64,000 nucleotides of DNA, from NCBI GenBank assembly GCA_903828785.1, contig CAIKNP010000022.1, positions 1 through 64,000 of the forward strand, read 5' to 3'. This document shows, piece after piece, positions 51,312 to 60,299 of the stretch (position 1 is its first letter; every line of letters begins with the position of its first letter). Source of the stretch: an uncultured Actinomycetes bacterium. GTDB lineage: Bacteria > Actinomycetota > Acidimicrobiia > Acidimicrobiales > RAAP-2. Made by a program: the position numbers and the translations under genes. The notes under the pieces were generated by a model that was not told where the DNA came from, made no database searches, and was given only the letters and a program-made list of their open reading frames with translations.

Positions 51312-52604
51312 TTAGGCCTTCACTCGCCAAATGATTTGAGCGGGCTTCGAAGCGTTGCCCGCCTTGTCGGAGGCATAGACCTCGAAGCGGTGGATCATCT
51401 TTGACAGCTTGGTGAGCGTCACACCGGAGGCGCAAGGCTTAGGAATGGATCGGTCCAGGGAGCAGAAGTACGTGAAGCTCTTTGACAGGTTGTCCTTGGC
51501 CGCAAATTGCACCGAGAAGGTCCGCTGCTTCGTCGAGCCCGGGGACTTGGTCGTGATCCTTACGCTAGGTGCGACGATGTCGAGCGCGGCTCCCTGGTTC
51601 AAGTTGAGCGCAACCATCTGGTTGCTAATCAGGGTCCCGATGGTGCTGGGCGCTTCGCTCAGGGCTTCGTGATTCTCACTGTCGTAGGCTCCGGTGTACT
51701 TGTAGAACTCGTAGCGGCGCGTTACCGACAGGCTGTTCTTGGAGAGTTGTAGTTCACTGGTAATTTGACTCGACACCGGCCCGTTATCGGCGCTGCACTG
51801 CCCACCGGTTTGGATCAGGATGGGCTCACTACCAGGCTGAGAGCCATTACTTCCCCCGCTCGACGGGTCGGCCTTGGTCGGTACTTGCTTGTCTCCCGAG
51901 AGCAGGTGACCCAGATTCGCCTTCGAAGATGACTGGTTCATAAATACCTTGACCCAGACGGCATCACCACACATGGCGGCACCTTCGGTTTCCGGGGCCA
52001 CCACGACCGCTTGGATCTTTGGCGCGGCGTTGTTCGGCTGAGGCTGAACGTTCCAGGTGGGGGCCAGAATGGGTAGACCCGTGGGTGACGATGACGCAGC
52101 CACGAGCTGTCCCTTGTGTACCTTGTCCGCCACCAGCCAGTTGTAAATCACGTTGGTCGGATTAGCGGACAAACTGAAACCGAAGTGCTCGCAGCCCAGG
52201 ACGGGGTAATTGGGAGAACCGCCGGTCCAGCAGGCGTGGCCCATCGTCGTCGTAATTGCGGCGGGTGATGGGGTGCCCTGCAGCCAGCTTCCCGAAACGG
52301 GATCGTAGGCGGAGGCGTAGGTAATCAGGGTGTCGGCGCCACCGTGAATGGACTGCACCGTTGGGTTGCCGTAGCGCTCGTAAGGGGCTCCAAATTCGTA
52401 AAGGACGTTGGACGGCGTGATGCCGTCGAGTTCCACTTCGAAACCGTGCGTTACGTCACCGGTGTCGTTAAACACGTCAAAATTCGACAGAGCACCGTAC
52501 ATGGGTGGCGTCGCGCTTCCGCTCGAACTCGCCACGGTGAAGAGCCCACCACTGACGACCATAACGGCGGCCACGCTGCTCGCAATTCTTGATAAACGCT
52601 TCAT
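51312..52604 (-). CDS. Secreted protein of unknown function
   Basis: This 430-residue protein has a typical signal peptide (KRLSRIASSVAAVMVVSGGL, cleavage near SGSA). The mature part is Ser/Gly/Pro rich with four widely spaced Cys, a low-complexity SSGGSNGSQPGSE stretch, and a C-terminal Ig-like repeat region (VRITTKSPGSTKQRTFSVQF, FEVYASDKAGNASKPAQIIW). That region is typical of bacterial Ig-like or HYR-type domains. No catalytic motif is seen; a surface or extracellular role is inferred. AAAGGAG precedes the ATG. Confidence 0.72.
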   Translation of the reverse strand: MKRLSRIASSVAAVMVVSGGLFTVASSSGSATPPMYGALSNFDVFNDTGDVTHGFEVELDGITPSNVLYEFGAPYERYGNPTVQSIHGGADTLITYASAYDPVSGSWLQGTPSPAAITTTMGHACWTGGSPNYPVLGCEHFGFSLSANPTNVIYNWLVADKVHKGQLVAASSSPTGLPILAPTWNVQPQPNNAAPKIQAVVVAPETEGAAMCGDAVWVKVFMNQSSSKANLGHLLSGDKQVPTKADPSSGGSNGSQPGSEPILIQTGGQCSADNGPVSSQITSELQLSKNSLSVTRRYEFYKYTGAYDSENHEALSEAPSTIGTLISNQMVALNLNQGAALDIVAPSVRITTKSPGSTKQRTFSVQFAAKDNLSKSFTYFCSLDRSIPKPCASGVTLTKLSKMIHRFEVYASDKAGNASKPAQIIWRVKA

Positions 52605-52843
52605 TACTTCTCCTTTATTTGCGGCCAGGCTAAACACCTGCGCCGGCGCGAAACCACACACAGGTGTCGCCGCTGTCTCCATTGAATCACCTTCCCGCAG
52701 CCAATACGACCCTGCTTATTATTCAATAAGGCACTCTTTAGATTGGCGTTTCGACCCAGTAGCTCTGCGTACTCGCTGACGAGAGCGGGTACCTTGGTAT
52801 CGAACGCTGAGCCGTTGAATACCGCGCCATATTCATCAATCAC
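52604..52843 (-). CDS. Possible coupled small ORF upstream of the secreted protein
   Basis: The 79-codon frame MIDEYGAVFNGSAFDTKVPA (GTG start at 52843) is open to a TAA that overlaps the secreted-protein ATG (TAATG). Its first 40 residues look protein-like and its basic C-terminus less so. It may be a decayed gene rather than a working one; no homolog is recognised. Confidence 0.25.
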   Translation of the reverse strand: MIDEYGAVFNGSAFDTKVPALVSEYAELLGRNANLKSALLNNKQGRIGCGKVIQWRQRRHLCVVSRRRRCLAWPQIKEK

Positions 52844-52968
52844 CGCTGGGACGCGTCGTAGGCGAGACTCTGGCGTCGCAGGATGCTCTCTTGAATATCG
52901 CTGGCCATCGAGTGGGCAACGATACCCGTGGCGCTGGTATCAAGGGTTTCGTGGACACCCGCTCCCAA
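52840..52968 (-). CDS. Possible micro-ORF (42 residues) coupled to the next frame
   Basis: From a TTG at 52968, the frame reads GAGVHETLDTSATGIVAHSM, then ASDIQESILRRQSLAYDASQ. It ends in TGA overlapping the GTG of the next frame (GTGA). Start and function are uncertain. Together with the 79-codon frame it may be a remnant of one gene split by a frameshift. The rest of the 52605-53074 gap shows nothing else I can support. Confidence 0.22.
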   Translation of the reverse strand: MGAGVHETLDTSATGIVAHSMASDIQESILRRQSLAYDASQR

Positions 52969-53074
52969 GGTCCTAGAGTTAAGACGTGTTCATACTTCGA
53001 TACGCTGACCCAAAAACGGTGGCGTGGCTGACCACCAACCGTCCGTCAGGTGGTCCAGGGTAGTGGATCGCACC

Positions 53075-54118
53075 ATGAAGGCACTTAGCAAGAGCGTCGC
53101 CGGCCCGGGCCTGACCCTCAGTGATCGCGCGATTCCAACCCTCGGGGAAAATGACGTGCTCATCGCCCCCACCTACGCTGGTATTTGTGGCACTGATCAC
53201 CACATTTACGAATGGGATGAGTGGAGCGCCCAGACGGTGCCCATCGGTATCGCGGTAGGCCACGAGTTTGTCGGACACGTGGCTGCCGTGGGCGCCGCGG
53301 TCACGGGATTTCGGGTCGGTCAACGAGTGTGCGGCGAAGGTCATATCGGCTGTGGGCTTTGTCGGGAGTGTCAAAACGAGCGCAGTCACTTCTGCGCGAA
53401 AGTCCAGGTAATCGGTGTCAACCTCGATGGCTGCTTTGCGCAGTACATACGCCTACCCGAGCGCAATGTCTGGCCCATTGATGATCGCATCCCTGACGTC
53501 ATCGCCGCCGTTATGGACCCCATTGGCAACGCGGTGCACACCGTCAGCGCGGCCCAGGTGCAAGGAGCCCACGTCCTGATTACCGGGGCGGGCGTCATTG
53601 GTCTTATCGCCACCGGTGTCGCCGTCGCCTACGGCGCCCGCAGCGTTACCGTCGTCGACCTCGAAGTCGGCCACCTCGAGCAGGCCACCGCCATGGGGGC
53701 TAGCGCCGTGGTTGACGCGCGGGAGCCCGATTGGATGGAGACCGTCAAGAGGCACAGCGGCGGCGAGGGCCCCGACGTCCTCATAGAAATGAGCGGTGCC
53801 GCTTCGGCTATCACCAAGGGACTCGCCCTCGTGCGCCACGGCGGCACGGCGGCTCTCCTGGGAATTCCGGCCCAGCCCCTCACGCTCGATCTGGCCTCCC
53901 TGGTCATCTTTAAGGGTCTGCAGGTGATTGGCATTACTGGGCGCGAGGTGTACAAAACGTGGCGACAGGCCGAAGAGCTCCTGGTGTCGGGTCAACTCCG
54001 CCTCGACGCCATCGACTTCAAGATATTGCCCATGGTGGACTTCGAACGAGCCTTCGATCACGCCAGCACGGCCCGCAGCACTAAAGTGCTGCTGACCGTG
54101 GGACTGGAGAACTCGTGA
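53075..54118 (+). CDS. tdh: L-threonine 3-dehydrogenase
   Basis: This 347-residue zinc alcohol dehydrogenase-type enzyme has GICGTDHHIYEWDEWSAQTV (catalytic zinc Cys and DHHIYxWD), GHEFVG, the structural-zinc region CGLCRECQNERSHFC and the Rossmann sequence GAGVIGLIATGVAVAYGA. The active-site pattern favours threonine dehydrogenase, making 2-amino-3-oxobutanoate with NAD. The ATG at 53075 is preferred over an upstream extension of 17 residues. It overlaps kbl by four bases. Confidence 0.92.
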   Translation: MKALSKSVAGPGLTLSDRAIPTLGENDVLIAPTYAGICGTDHHIYEWDEWSAQTVPIGIAVGHEFVGHVAAVGAAVTGFRVGQRVCGEGHIGCGLCRECQNERSHFCAKVQVIGVNLDGCFAQYIRLPERNVWPIDDRIPDVIAAVMDPIGNAVHTVSAAQVQGAHVLITGAGVIGLIATGVAVAYGARSVTVVDLEVGHLEQATAMGASAVVDAREPDWMETVKRHSGGEGPDVLIEMSGAASAITKGLALVRHGGTAALLGIPAQPLTLDLASLVIFKGLQVIGITGREVYKTWRQAEELLVSGQLRLDAIDFKILPMVDFERAFDHASTARSTKVLLTVGLENS

Positions 54119-55302
54119 ACCGCGCTAACGAGATTTTCGCCGCTGAGCTCGACGCCATTCGCCAGGCCGGCACCTGGAAAACGGAGCGACGCATCGCCTC
54201 CACGCAGGGCTCGAGCGTGGTCGTCGATGGGAAGACCTACCTCAACTTTTGCTCGAACAACTACCTCGGATTGGCGAACCACCCGGCCATCGTGGCCTCC
54301 GCCAAGGCGGCGCTCGACACTCGCGGCTACGGCCTCTCGAGCGTACGCTTCATCTGCGGCACCCAAGACGGCCACGCCGAGCTCGAAGCAGCCGTGTCAC
54401 GCTTTCTGGGCACCGCCGACACCATTCTCTACGGTTCCTGTTTTGACGCCAATGGGGGCGTTTTTGAGGCGCTCTTAAACGACAGCGACGTCATCATTTC
54501 CGACGAGCTCAACCACGCCTCCATCATCGATGGCGTGCGACTCGCCAAGGCCCAGCGACGCCGCTACGCCCACCGCGACATGGGCGCACTGGAGCGTGAA
54601 TTACAAGCTACCCAGTCGTCGCGCTTACGGTTGGTGGTTACCGACGGGGTCTTTTCTATGGACGGGGATTACGCTCCCCTCGACGACATCGTGGCCCTGG
54701 CCCGCACCTACGACGCCATGGTTATGGTCGACGATTCCCACGCCACGGGTTTCGTCGGTCCCAGCGGTCGGGGCACGGCCGAACGCTTTGGGGTGCTCGC
54801 GGACATCGATATCATCACCTCGACCTTCGGCAAGGCCCTCGGTGGCGCCTCCGGGGGCTTCGTCTCGGCCAGCAGTGAGATCATCAATCTGCTGCGACAG
54901 CGCTCCCGCCCCTACCTTTTCTCGAACGCGCTCCCCCCGGCGGTGGTCGCCGCGAGCATGACCGCCCTGGAACTCGTCGACCGCGATCCTGGTCGGCCCG
55001 CTCAGCTCATGGCCAACGCCCTTCGACTACGTCATGACTTGGTCGCCACCGGTTTCACCGTGGCCGGCCACGAACACCCCATCATTCCCATCATGTTGGG
55101 GGACGCCGGCGTGGCCAGCACCTTCGCTGAACGGCTGAAGGAGCGCGGTATGTTCCTCGTGGCCTTCAGTTACCCGGTGGTGCCCAAGGGCCAAGCCCGC
55201 ATCCGCCTCCAACTGTCCGCCCTGCACACCTCGGAGGAAATTGATCGCGTCCTCGCGGCCATCATCGACGTCGGTCGTGAACTCGGCGTTCTCGCTTCCT
55301 AG
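54115..55302 (+). CDS. kbl: Glycine C-acetyltransferase (2-amino-3-ketobutyrate CoA ligase)
   Basis: This 395-residue PLP enzyme of the alpha-oxoamine synthase family has LNFCSNNYLGLANHP, YGSCFDANGGVFEALLND, MVMVDDSHATGFVGPSGRG and STFGKALGGASGGFVS with the PLP Lys. It cleaves 2-amino-3-ketobutyrate with CoA to glycine and acetyl-CoA. The GTG start overlaps the tdh stop, so the two form the threonine-to-glycine operon. Confidence 0.95.
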   Translation: MNRANEIFAAELDAIRQAGTWKTERRIASTQGSSVVVDGKTYLNFCSNNYLGLANHPAIVASAKAALDTRGYGLSSVRFICGTQDGHAELEAAVSRFLGTADTILYGSCFDANGGVFEALLNDSDVIISDELNHASIIDGVRLAKAQRRRYAHRDMGALERELQATQSSRLRLVVTDGVFSMDGDYAPLDDIVALARTYDAMVMVDDSHATGFVGPSGRGTAERFGVLADIDIITSTFGKALGGASGGFVSASSEIINLLRQRSRPYLFSNALPPAVVAASMTALELVDRDPGRPAQLMANALRLRHDLVATGFTVAGHEHPIIPIMLGDAGVASTFAERLKERGMFLVAFSYPVVPKGQARIRLQLSALHTSEEIDRVLAAIIDVGRELGVLAS

Positions 55303-55358
55303 TTACGCCCCCCGCTCGTCGGCCACGAGGTTTCGGGCGCGACTCGTAACATGGACGG

Positions 55359-56276
55359 GTGGCTTCCCCTCGCTCTCGCCCGCTGCTGACCTACGTCGGA
55401 ACCTGCATCGCCTGGGGGTCAGTCTTCGCACTGGTGGCCGAAGCCGAGGCCTCCTTCAATCCCACCGATATTGTTCTCGGTCGTTCACTGCTCGGGGCGG
55501 TCGTTCTCGTGCTGATGGCGCTCTATCGTGGGGAGTCCATGCCCTCGGGCTGGACGACCTGGGGTCACCTTTGGGTCGTGAGCCTGCTGGCCAGTGTGAT
55601 TCCGGGACTCTTCGTCGCCATTGCGGAAGTGCACGTCTCGTCAGCCCTGGCCGGCATTTTGGCGGGCATGATTCCCCTGAGCACCCTGCTCTTTCTGGTG
55701 GCAGTCTTTCGCGAAGAACCGGTTCATCGCCACCAAGTAGTGGGCCTCGTCATCGGATTCGTGGGGCTCGTGGTCATCACGGGGGTCTGGCGGGGGCTGG
55801 GACACAACACCTGGTGGGCCGTGCTGCTGCTCCTTATCACCGTCTTTTCCTACGGCCTCGTCTTCCCCTACATCAAGCACCACCTCTCCCCTCTGGCACT
55901 CCATCCCCTCACCTTGGCCAGTGGTCAACAAATCATGGCCACGCTCACCGTTCTTCCCCTGGCCCTGTTTTCTGGTCTTCCCCATCACGCCAGCCTGACG
56001 GGGTGGACCATGGTCGTACTCCTGGGGGTCTTCCCCGGCGGCTTGGCCTTCATGTGGAACTTTGAGACCGTCGCGGCCTGGGGCAGCGCCACCGCGAGCA
56101 CGGTGGAGTACGTCTGTGCGGTGGTGGCCGTCGCCGAAGGTTTGCTGTGGCTCCACGAATCGATTCAGTGGAACCAGCCGGTGGGTGGGGCCATCGTCAT
56201 TATCGGCGCACTCATCGGTTGGGGCCAGTTGCCCCCGTTCTCGCGGGGCTCAACACCGCGGGACCTAAAGGTCTAG
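55359..56276 (+). CDS. EamA/DMT-family transporter
   Basis: This 305-residue protein has about ten membrane segments in two EamA halves (TCIAWGSVFALVAEAEASFN; GGLAFMWNFETVAAWGSATA). It is probably a metabolite exporter with unknown substrate. TAACAT at 55347-55352 ends six bases before the GTG, fitting a leaderless transcript. It lies 57 bases after kbl. Confidence 0.82.
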   Translation: MASPRSRPLLTYVGTCIAWGSVFALVAEAEASFNPTDIVLGRSLLGAVVLVLMALYRGESMPSGWTTWGHLWVVSLLASVIPGLFVAIAEVHVSSALAGILAGMIPLSTLLFLVAVFREEPVHRHQVVGLVIGFVGLVVITGVWRGLGHNTWWAVLLLLITVFSYGLVFPYIKHHLSPLALHPLTLASGQQIMATLTVLPLALFSGLPHHASLTGWTMVVLLGVFPGGLAFMWNFETVAAWGSATASTVEYVCAVVAVAEGLLWLHESIQWNQPVGGAIVIIGALIGWGQLPPFSRGSTPRDLKV

Positions 56277-56307
56277 GGCCGGGGTCCTCGAGAGGGCGTC
56301 GTCGTTC

Positions 56308-57429
56308 TTAGTGTTGCGTCCACCAGACGATGGTCGACATCAATTGACCAAAACCGTTGAAAATAAGGGTGGTGGACCACACCACCACTATGGGCACGAA
56401 CAAGGCTACGAAGAAGTAGGGACGTAGCCACTGGCGTAGCTGGCTCGTCGACCAACTCGACGTACCCTCGAAGATACTAAGGAGCAGGGCCGGCCAAAGG
56501 ACCCCCACGGAAATTCGCGTTTCGTCCAGCGCGATGAGGCAGATCACGACCACCGTGACGACCGCCGCCCCCAACAAGACGTCAACACCGCGCTCGGGAC
56601 GCAGCGGCGCACTGGCCAGCATGAGCCAGGCCACGCCCAGCGCCGAGAACACGATCAGTGGAAAGTATCGTCCGAGCGGGGTCAAGAACTGCGAAAAGTA
56701 ATTGCAGTGCTGAAGGTAATAGAACAAGGAGCCCGACGACGAGATTCCCCAGTGGTGCGTCAGGAGCGTAACGAAGCTCCAACCCAGCGCGAGACCAAGA
56801 GCATCAAGGAAGTAGGTCGCCAACAACGACCAGCCCGAACGACGGAGCACGACGACCGCCAGGACGGCGGCGGCCAAAATTGCTTGGGGTGGATTACTGC
56901 AGGCAAAGACCAGCCAACCCCCAGCCCGCCACCACTTCGAACGAGCCAAACCGGCCGAGGTCGCCCCCAGAATAGAGAAGGCGTCGGGCGAACCCACCCA
57001 ACTGAACAACACCGGAACGACCGCGCTGCCCAGGAGCAGGGTCGTATAGAGGAGGCGAGTTTCGGGGGACTGTCGAACGCGCGAGAAGCAATACCCCGCC
57101 CCCATGGCCACGATGACCGTCACGAAGCCCAGCAGGAAGTAGGAGCGCAGCGTCGTGCAGTGGAGCGCGCCCGCGAGCATGAATTGCAGTGGTGAATTCA
57201 GCACGTAGGCCGACAGGGGCGACGCCACACTGGTGGTCTGGGGATTCGTCCAGTGTTGGGCCAACAGCAGCATGTTTCCAATGCTGGGATAGAAGTTCAC
57301 GCCGTACTTCAGCATCGACACGGCAATGACGAAGATGAATTGCTGCCCACTCGAGGCGTTTAGTACCTGCTCGTAGAAGCGCTGGGCGAAACCTGAAGAG
57401 CGCTCCTCGGCGGCGGCAGACTCCGACAT
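56308..57429 (-). CDS. Polytopic membrane protein of unknown function
   Basis: I do not recognise this protein. It has 373 residues and about eight or nine hydrophobic segments, including YFLLGFVTVIVAMGAGYCF and FVTLLTHHWGISSSGSLFYY. The layout resembles GT-C type glycosyltransferases, but no DxD or ExD loop is clear. It is adjacent to the M17 peptidase, starting just before its stop. Function is not assigned. Confidence 0.6.
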   Translation of the reverse strand: MSESAAAEERSSGFAQRFYEQVLNASSGQQFIFVIAVSMLKYGVNFYPSIGNMLLLAQHWTNPQTTSVASPLSAYVLNSPLQFMLAGALHCTTLRSYFLLGFVTVIVAMGAGYCFSRVRQSPETRLLYTTLLLGSAVVPVLFSWVGSPDAFSILGATSAGLARSKWWRAGGWLVFACSNPPQAILAAAVLAVVVLRRSGWSLLATYFLDALGLALGWSFVTLLTHHWGISSSGSLFYYLQHCNYFSQFLTPLGRYFPLIVFSALGVAWLMLASAPLRPERGVDVLLGAAVVTVVVICLIALDETRISVGVLWPALLLSIFEGTSSWSTSQLRQWLRPYFFVALFVPIVVVWSTTLIFNGFGQLMSTIVWWTQH

Positions 57430-57431
57430 GA

Positions 57432-58913
57432 CTAGTTCGCGGTCGCCTCAATGTAGGCAACGAGGGAGCGGGTGGGCGAACCCGTCGCTCCGGCGGGCCA
57501 CGCACCTTGGGGACTTTCCAACCAGGCGGTCGAACCAGTGTCGAGGTGAAGCCAAGGCACTTCTTGAGCGAATACCCCTAGATAGGTTCCGGTAAGAACG
57601 CTGGAGTCGGGCGCTTTCTGGCAGCAATTGACCAGGTCGGCCACCGGTGAACGCAGCAGCTCCTCGTACTCTTTCAAATACGGCATGGGCCAGGAGCGGT
57701 CACCACTCAAGGCGGCCGCGGATCCGAAAGCCTCGTGGAGACTGGCGTTGTTGCTCATCGTCGCCACCAGCGAGGTGCCGAAGCCCGCGGCGTCGGTGAG
57801 CGTACCGATGTCAATAATGGCGCGCGGTTGCAGGGCGGCGAAGTGCGCGATGCAGTCGGCCAGCACCAGCCGTCCTTCACAATCGGTGTCGGTGACCTCA
57901 GTGGTCATCCCGCCCGGGTGGTGCAGAACGTCACCGGGTCGAATGGCGTGGCCACTGGGCATGTTTTCCGCCAAGGGCAAGAGGGCGTGCAGGGATGTCG
58001 TCAGACCCAACTCCACGCTGGCGAAGAGAGCGGCCGCCACTGAAGCGGCACTCGCCATGTCGGACTTCATGTACGAAACTTCGTGTGAGGTTTTCAGGTT
58101 GATGCCACCGGCGTCGAAGGTAATCCCCTTGCCCGTCAGGGCCAGAGCTGGCCCCTCGCCCCAACGCAGTTCCACCACGCAAGGGGGTCGCGAACTTCCT
58201 TGGCCCACACCGCGCACCGCACCAAAGTTCTGACGGATGAGATCATCGCCGCTCCACACGCTGCACTGCACGCCCAGGGAGGCCGCTTCCGCCTCAATAA
58301 TTTCGGCCAAGGCCGAGGGACTCAAGCGATCGGGCGGCATGGAAACCAAGTCACGGACCCAGTTCGTGCGTTGGGCCACAATCACTCCCCGGCGAAGGGC
58401 TTCGTCGGCCTCGGGGGAAGTGGAGGAGACGACCAAGAAACACGACTCGGGGTAGGGGGTGACCTCCGCGGGGCGAAGGGCTTCGGTGGGGCAGCGGTAG
58501 GCACCCAAAACAAGTCCCTCGCTCAAGGCTCGCAGCGTGGCCGGCGTGTTGGATTGTTCCGGAATCACGAGGTCGAGACTGCGCCCACCAGCGTGTTGAA
58601 CCGCCAGCATCGCGGCGTCGCGCAGCCCGCGAAGACGCTCAGGCTCGGAAGCCTTCGTCAGATCCGCGGTGGCGACCAGCACCAGACGCTGGACGCCAAG
58701 CGTGGCGGTGGGGATGGCCAGGGTGGTGACTTCCCCGGTGTTCGATCGAGGTCCGATGGTCGACACGAGGGCCACGAGGTCCACTCCCCAGCGAGCGCCA
58801 AGCTCCGACAAGGCAGGGTCGTCGCCGAATCCGAGCAGGGCCGTAGCGGTGGCGTCACTCTGATGGTCCTTATTACGCAGCGAAACGCTCGTCATTTCTG
58901 AGACTCTCTTCAT
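57432..58913 (-). CDS. M17-family leucyl aminopeptidase
   Basis: This 493-residue cytosolic metallopeptidase has GKGITFDAGGINLKTS (metal Lys/Asp) and TDTDCEGRLVLADC. The latter corresponds to NTDAEGRL but with N to D and A to C changes; the ligand Asp and Glu are kept. It removes N-terminal residues. An ATG at 58895 would drop six residues. The gene converges on the EamA side through the adjacent membrane protein, two bases apart. Confidence 0.9.
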   Translation of the reverse strand: MKRVSEMTSVSLRNKDHQSDATATALLGFGDDPALSELGARWGVDLVALVSTIGPRSNTGEVTTLAIPTATLGVQRLVLVATADLTKASEPERLRGLRDAAMLAVQHAGGRSLDLVIPEQSNTPATLRALSEGLVLGAYRCPTEALRPAEVTPYPESCFLVVSSTSPEADEALRRGVIVAQRTNWVRDLVSMPPDRLSPSALAEIIEAEAASLGVQCSVWSGDDLIRQNFGAVRGVGQGSSRPPCVVELRWGEGPALALTGKGITFDAGGINLKTSHEVSYMKSDMASAASVAAALFASVELGLTTSLHALLPLAENMPSGHAIRPGDVLHHPGGMTTEVTDTDCEGRLVLADCIAHFAALQPRAIIDIGTLTDAAGFGTSLVATMSNNASLHEAFGSAAALSGDRSWPMPYLKEYEELLRSPVADLVNCCQKAPDSSVLTGTYLGVFAQEVPWLHLDTGSTAWLESPQGAWPAGATGSPTRSLVAYIEATAN

Positions 58914-59046
58914 TTCACGGTGGTGTGTGGCGAGTGGTCACCACCCGCGGCTAGAACACGATACACCGCTAAGGGGCAATCATCCTTGGTCACCGCTAGG
59001 GTGCGAGTGAAGTGAGTCCTCGATGTAAGCAAGTACTGCGAGTCCA

Positions 59047-59376
59047 ATGACCCCTGCGTTTCAGCGGATTCCGGTTTCGTATTTCGGCGTCGTGCTCGGC
59101 CTCGTAGGACTAGGGGATTGCTGGCGGGCGGCCACCGAGCTCTGGTCCGTGCCGAGGATGGTGAGTGTGGTCATCATGGACGTCGCGGTAATTGTTTGGG
59201 TGCTGCTCGCTCTGGCCTACGCCACGAAGTGGATTGCCGCCCGAGCCAGCGCCCTTGCGGAGATTCATCATCCCTTCACCTCCTCCTTCGTCTCGCTACT
59301 CTTCATCGCCACGCTCCTCATTGCTTACCTCGCCGTTTCAGCCGCGGGCGGCGGCGGGCTTGTTACCGGCGAATGA
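59047..59376 (+). pseudogene. TehA/TDT-family transporter, truncated after three helices
   Basis: The 109 residues match the start of TehA (tellurite-resistance/C4-dicarboxylate) channels: PVSYFGVVLGLVGLGDCWRA, IWVLLALAYATKW-type sequence, and LAEIHHPFTSSFVSLLFIAT. Only about a third of the family length (about 320 residues, ten helices) is present. After ...GGGLVTGE the frame stops, and 110 bases later comes the convergent TMEM175 gene. No remaining helices are found, so it is a remnant or a deletion. Confidence 0.7.
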
Positions 59377-59486
59377 CGTGCTGCTCGCCCCGCCAGCCGT
59401 GGCCGCCCATGCGCCGCACTGCTCGTCGGCACAATCTCGCTAACGATAAAGGGTCGGCTACTCCCGCTCGGGCCCAGCACCACGCG

Positions 59487-60158
59487 CTAAAGGCTGGGCG
59501 GGATCGTCGAGCGGGCAATGCGTGGAGCCTGAGAAGCTCGGTACAAGACGAGCAGGAAAATCAGCAGGCCCGCGAACCAGGGGTTGACGAACTCGCCCAC
59601 CAGCAGAACGATGAGGTAGCCGAAGACTCCGCCCACACCCCAGAGGGAGACCCGACGCCATTTGGGTTCGTCCGACTCGTACTTCCACAATCGTGGCGTA
59701 CGCCACACGATAAGGAAGAGAATCTCCCAGCACAAGCCCATGAAGAAGGCCATGAGGCAATAGAGCACAATTGCGGCCTTTTCGTCGCGGAGGCTGCCAC
59801 TCTGGAAAGCACTCGCCAGAACAACGGTGGGGTAGTTCAAAATAACGGCCCCCAGGAGGATGCCCATATTGGCCCACTGGACGGCAAAGGACAGCGCCCG
59901 CAATCGATCAAAAACGGCGTGGTGATTCATCCACATCACCGCGACGAAGGTGAATGACAATGCGAAAGCCACGTAGGTTGGCCACTGAGCTCGGAGCTGG
60001 GCGCTCAGTTCATCGCGGTGATAACTACTCACGGAGAGATTGAGAACCAAGAGCGTCATTCCTATCGCCATGACGCCGTCACTAAAGAATTCAGTGGGGC
60101 GCACCTCGCGTTCAATGGCCCGATTCGTGCCCGGAGCAGTGTTACCAAGGTCGTTCAT
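59487..60158 (-). CDS. TMEM175-family potassium channel-like protein
   Basis: This 223-residue protein has six membrane segments and the family motif RPTEFFSDGVMAIGMTLLVL (FSDGV-x-AI) in helix 1, followed by MWMNHHAVFDRLRALSF. Bacterial TMEM175 channels (DUF1211) pass K+ through a hydrophobic filter. Channel function is by family. Confidence 0.88.
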   Translation of the reverse strand: MNDLGNTAPGTNRAIEREVRPTEFFSDGVMAIGMTLLVLNLSVSSYHRDELSAQLRAQWPTYVAFALSFTFVAVMWMNHHAVFDRLRALSFAVQWANMGILLGAVILNYPTVVLASAFQSGSLRDEKAAIVLYCLMAFFMGLCWEILFLIVWRTPRLWKYESDEPKWRRVSLWGVGGVFGYLIVLLVGEFVNPWFAGLLIFLLVLYRASQAPRIARSTIPPSL

Positions 60159-60299
60159 AAGTGTGGTCCCGCGTTCACGCTCGCCGCTGTCCGGCGACGA
60201 AGCAACGATAGGTGATGCACCGCTGCTCAGTGACGAAAGACGGGAGAACTACGAAACATTCTTTCGAGGGTCACCGCCTGACTAGAGTGGGCGCAATCT

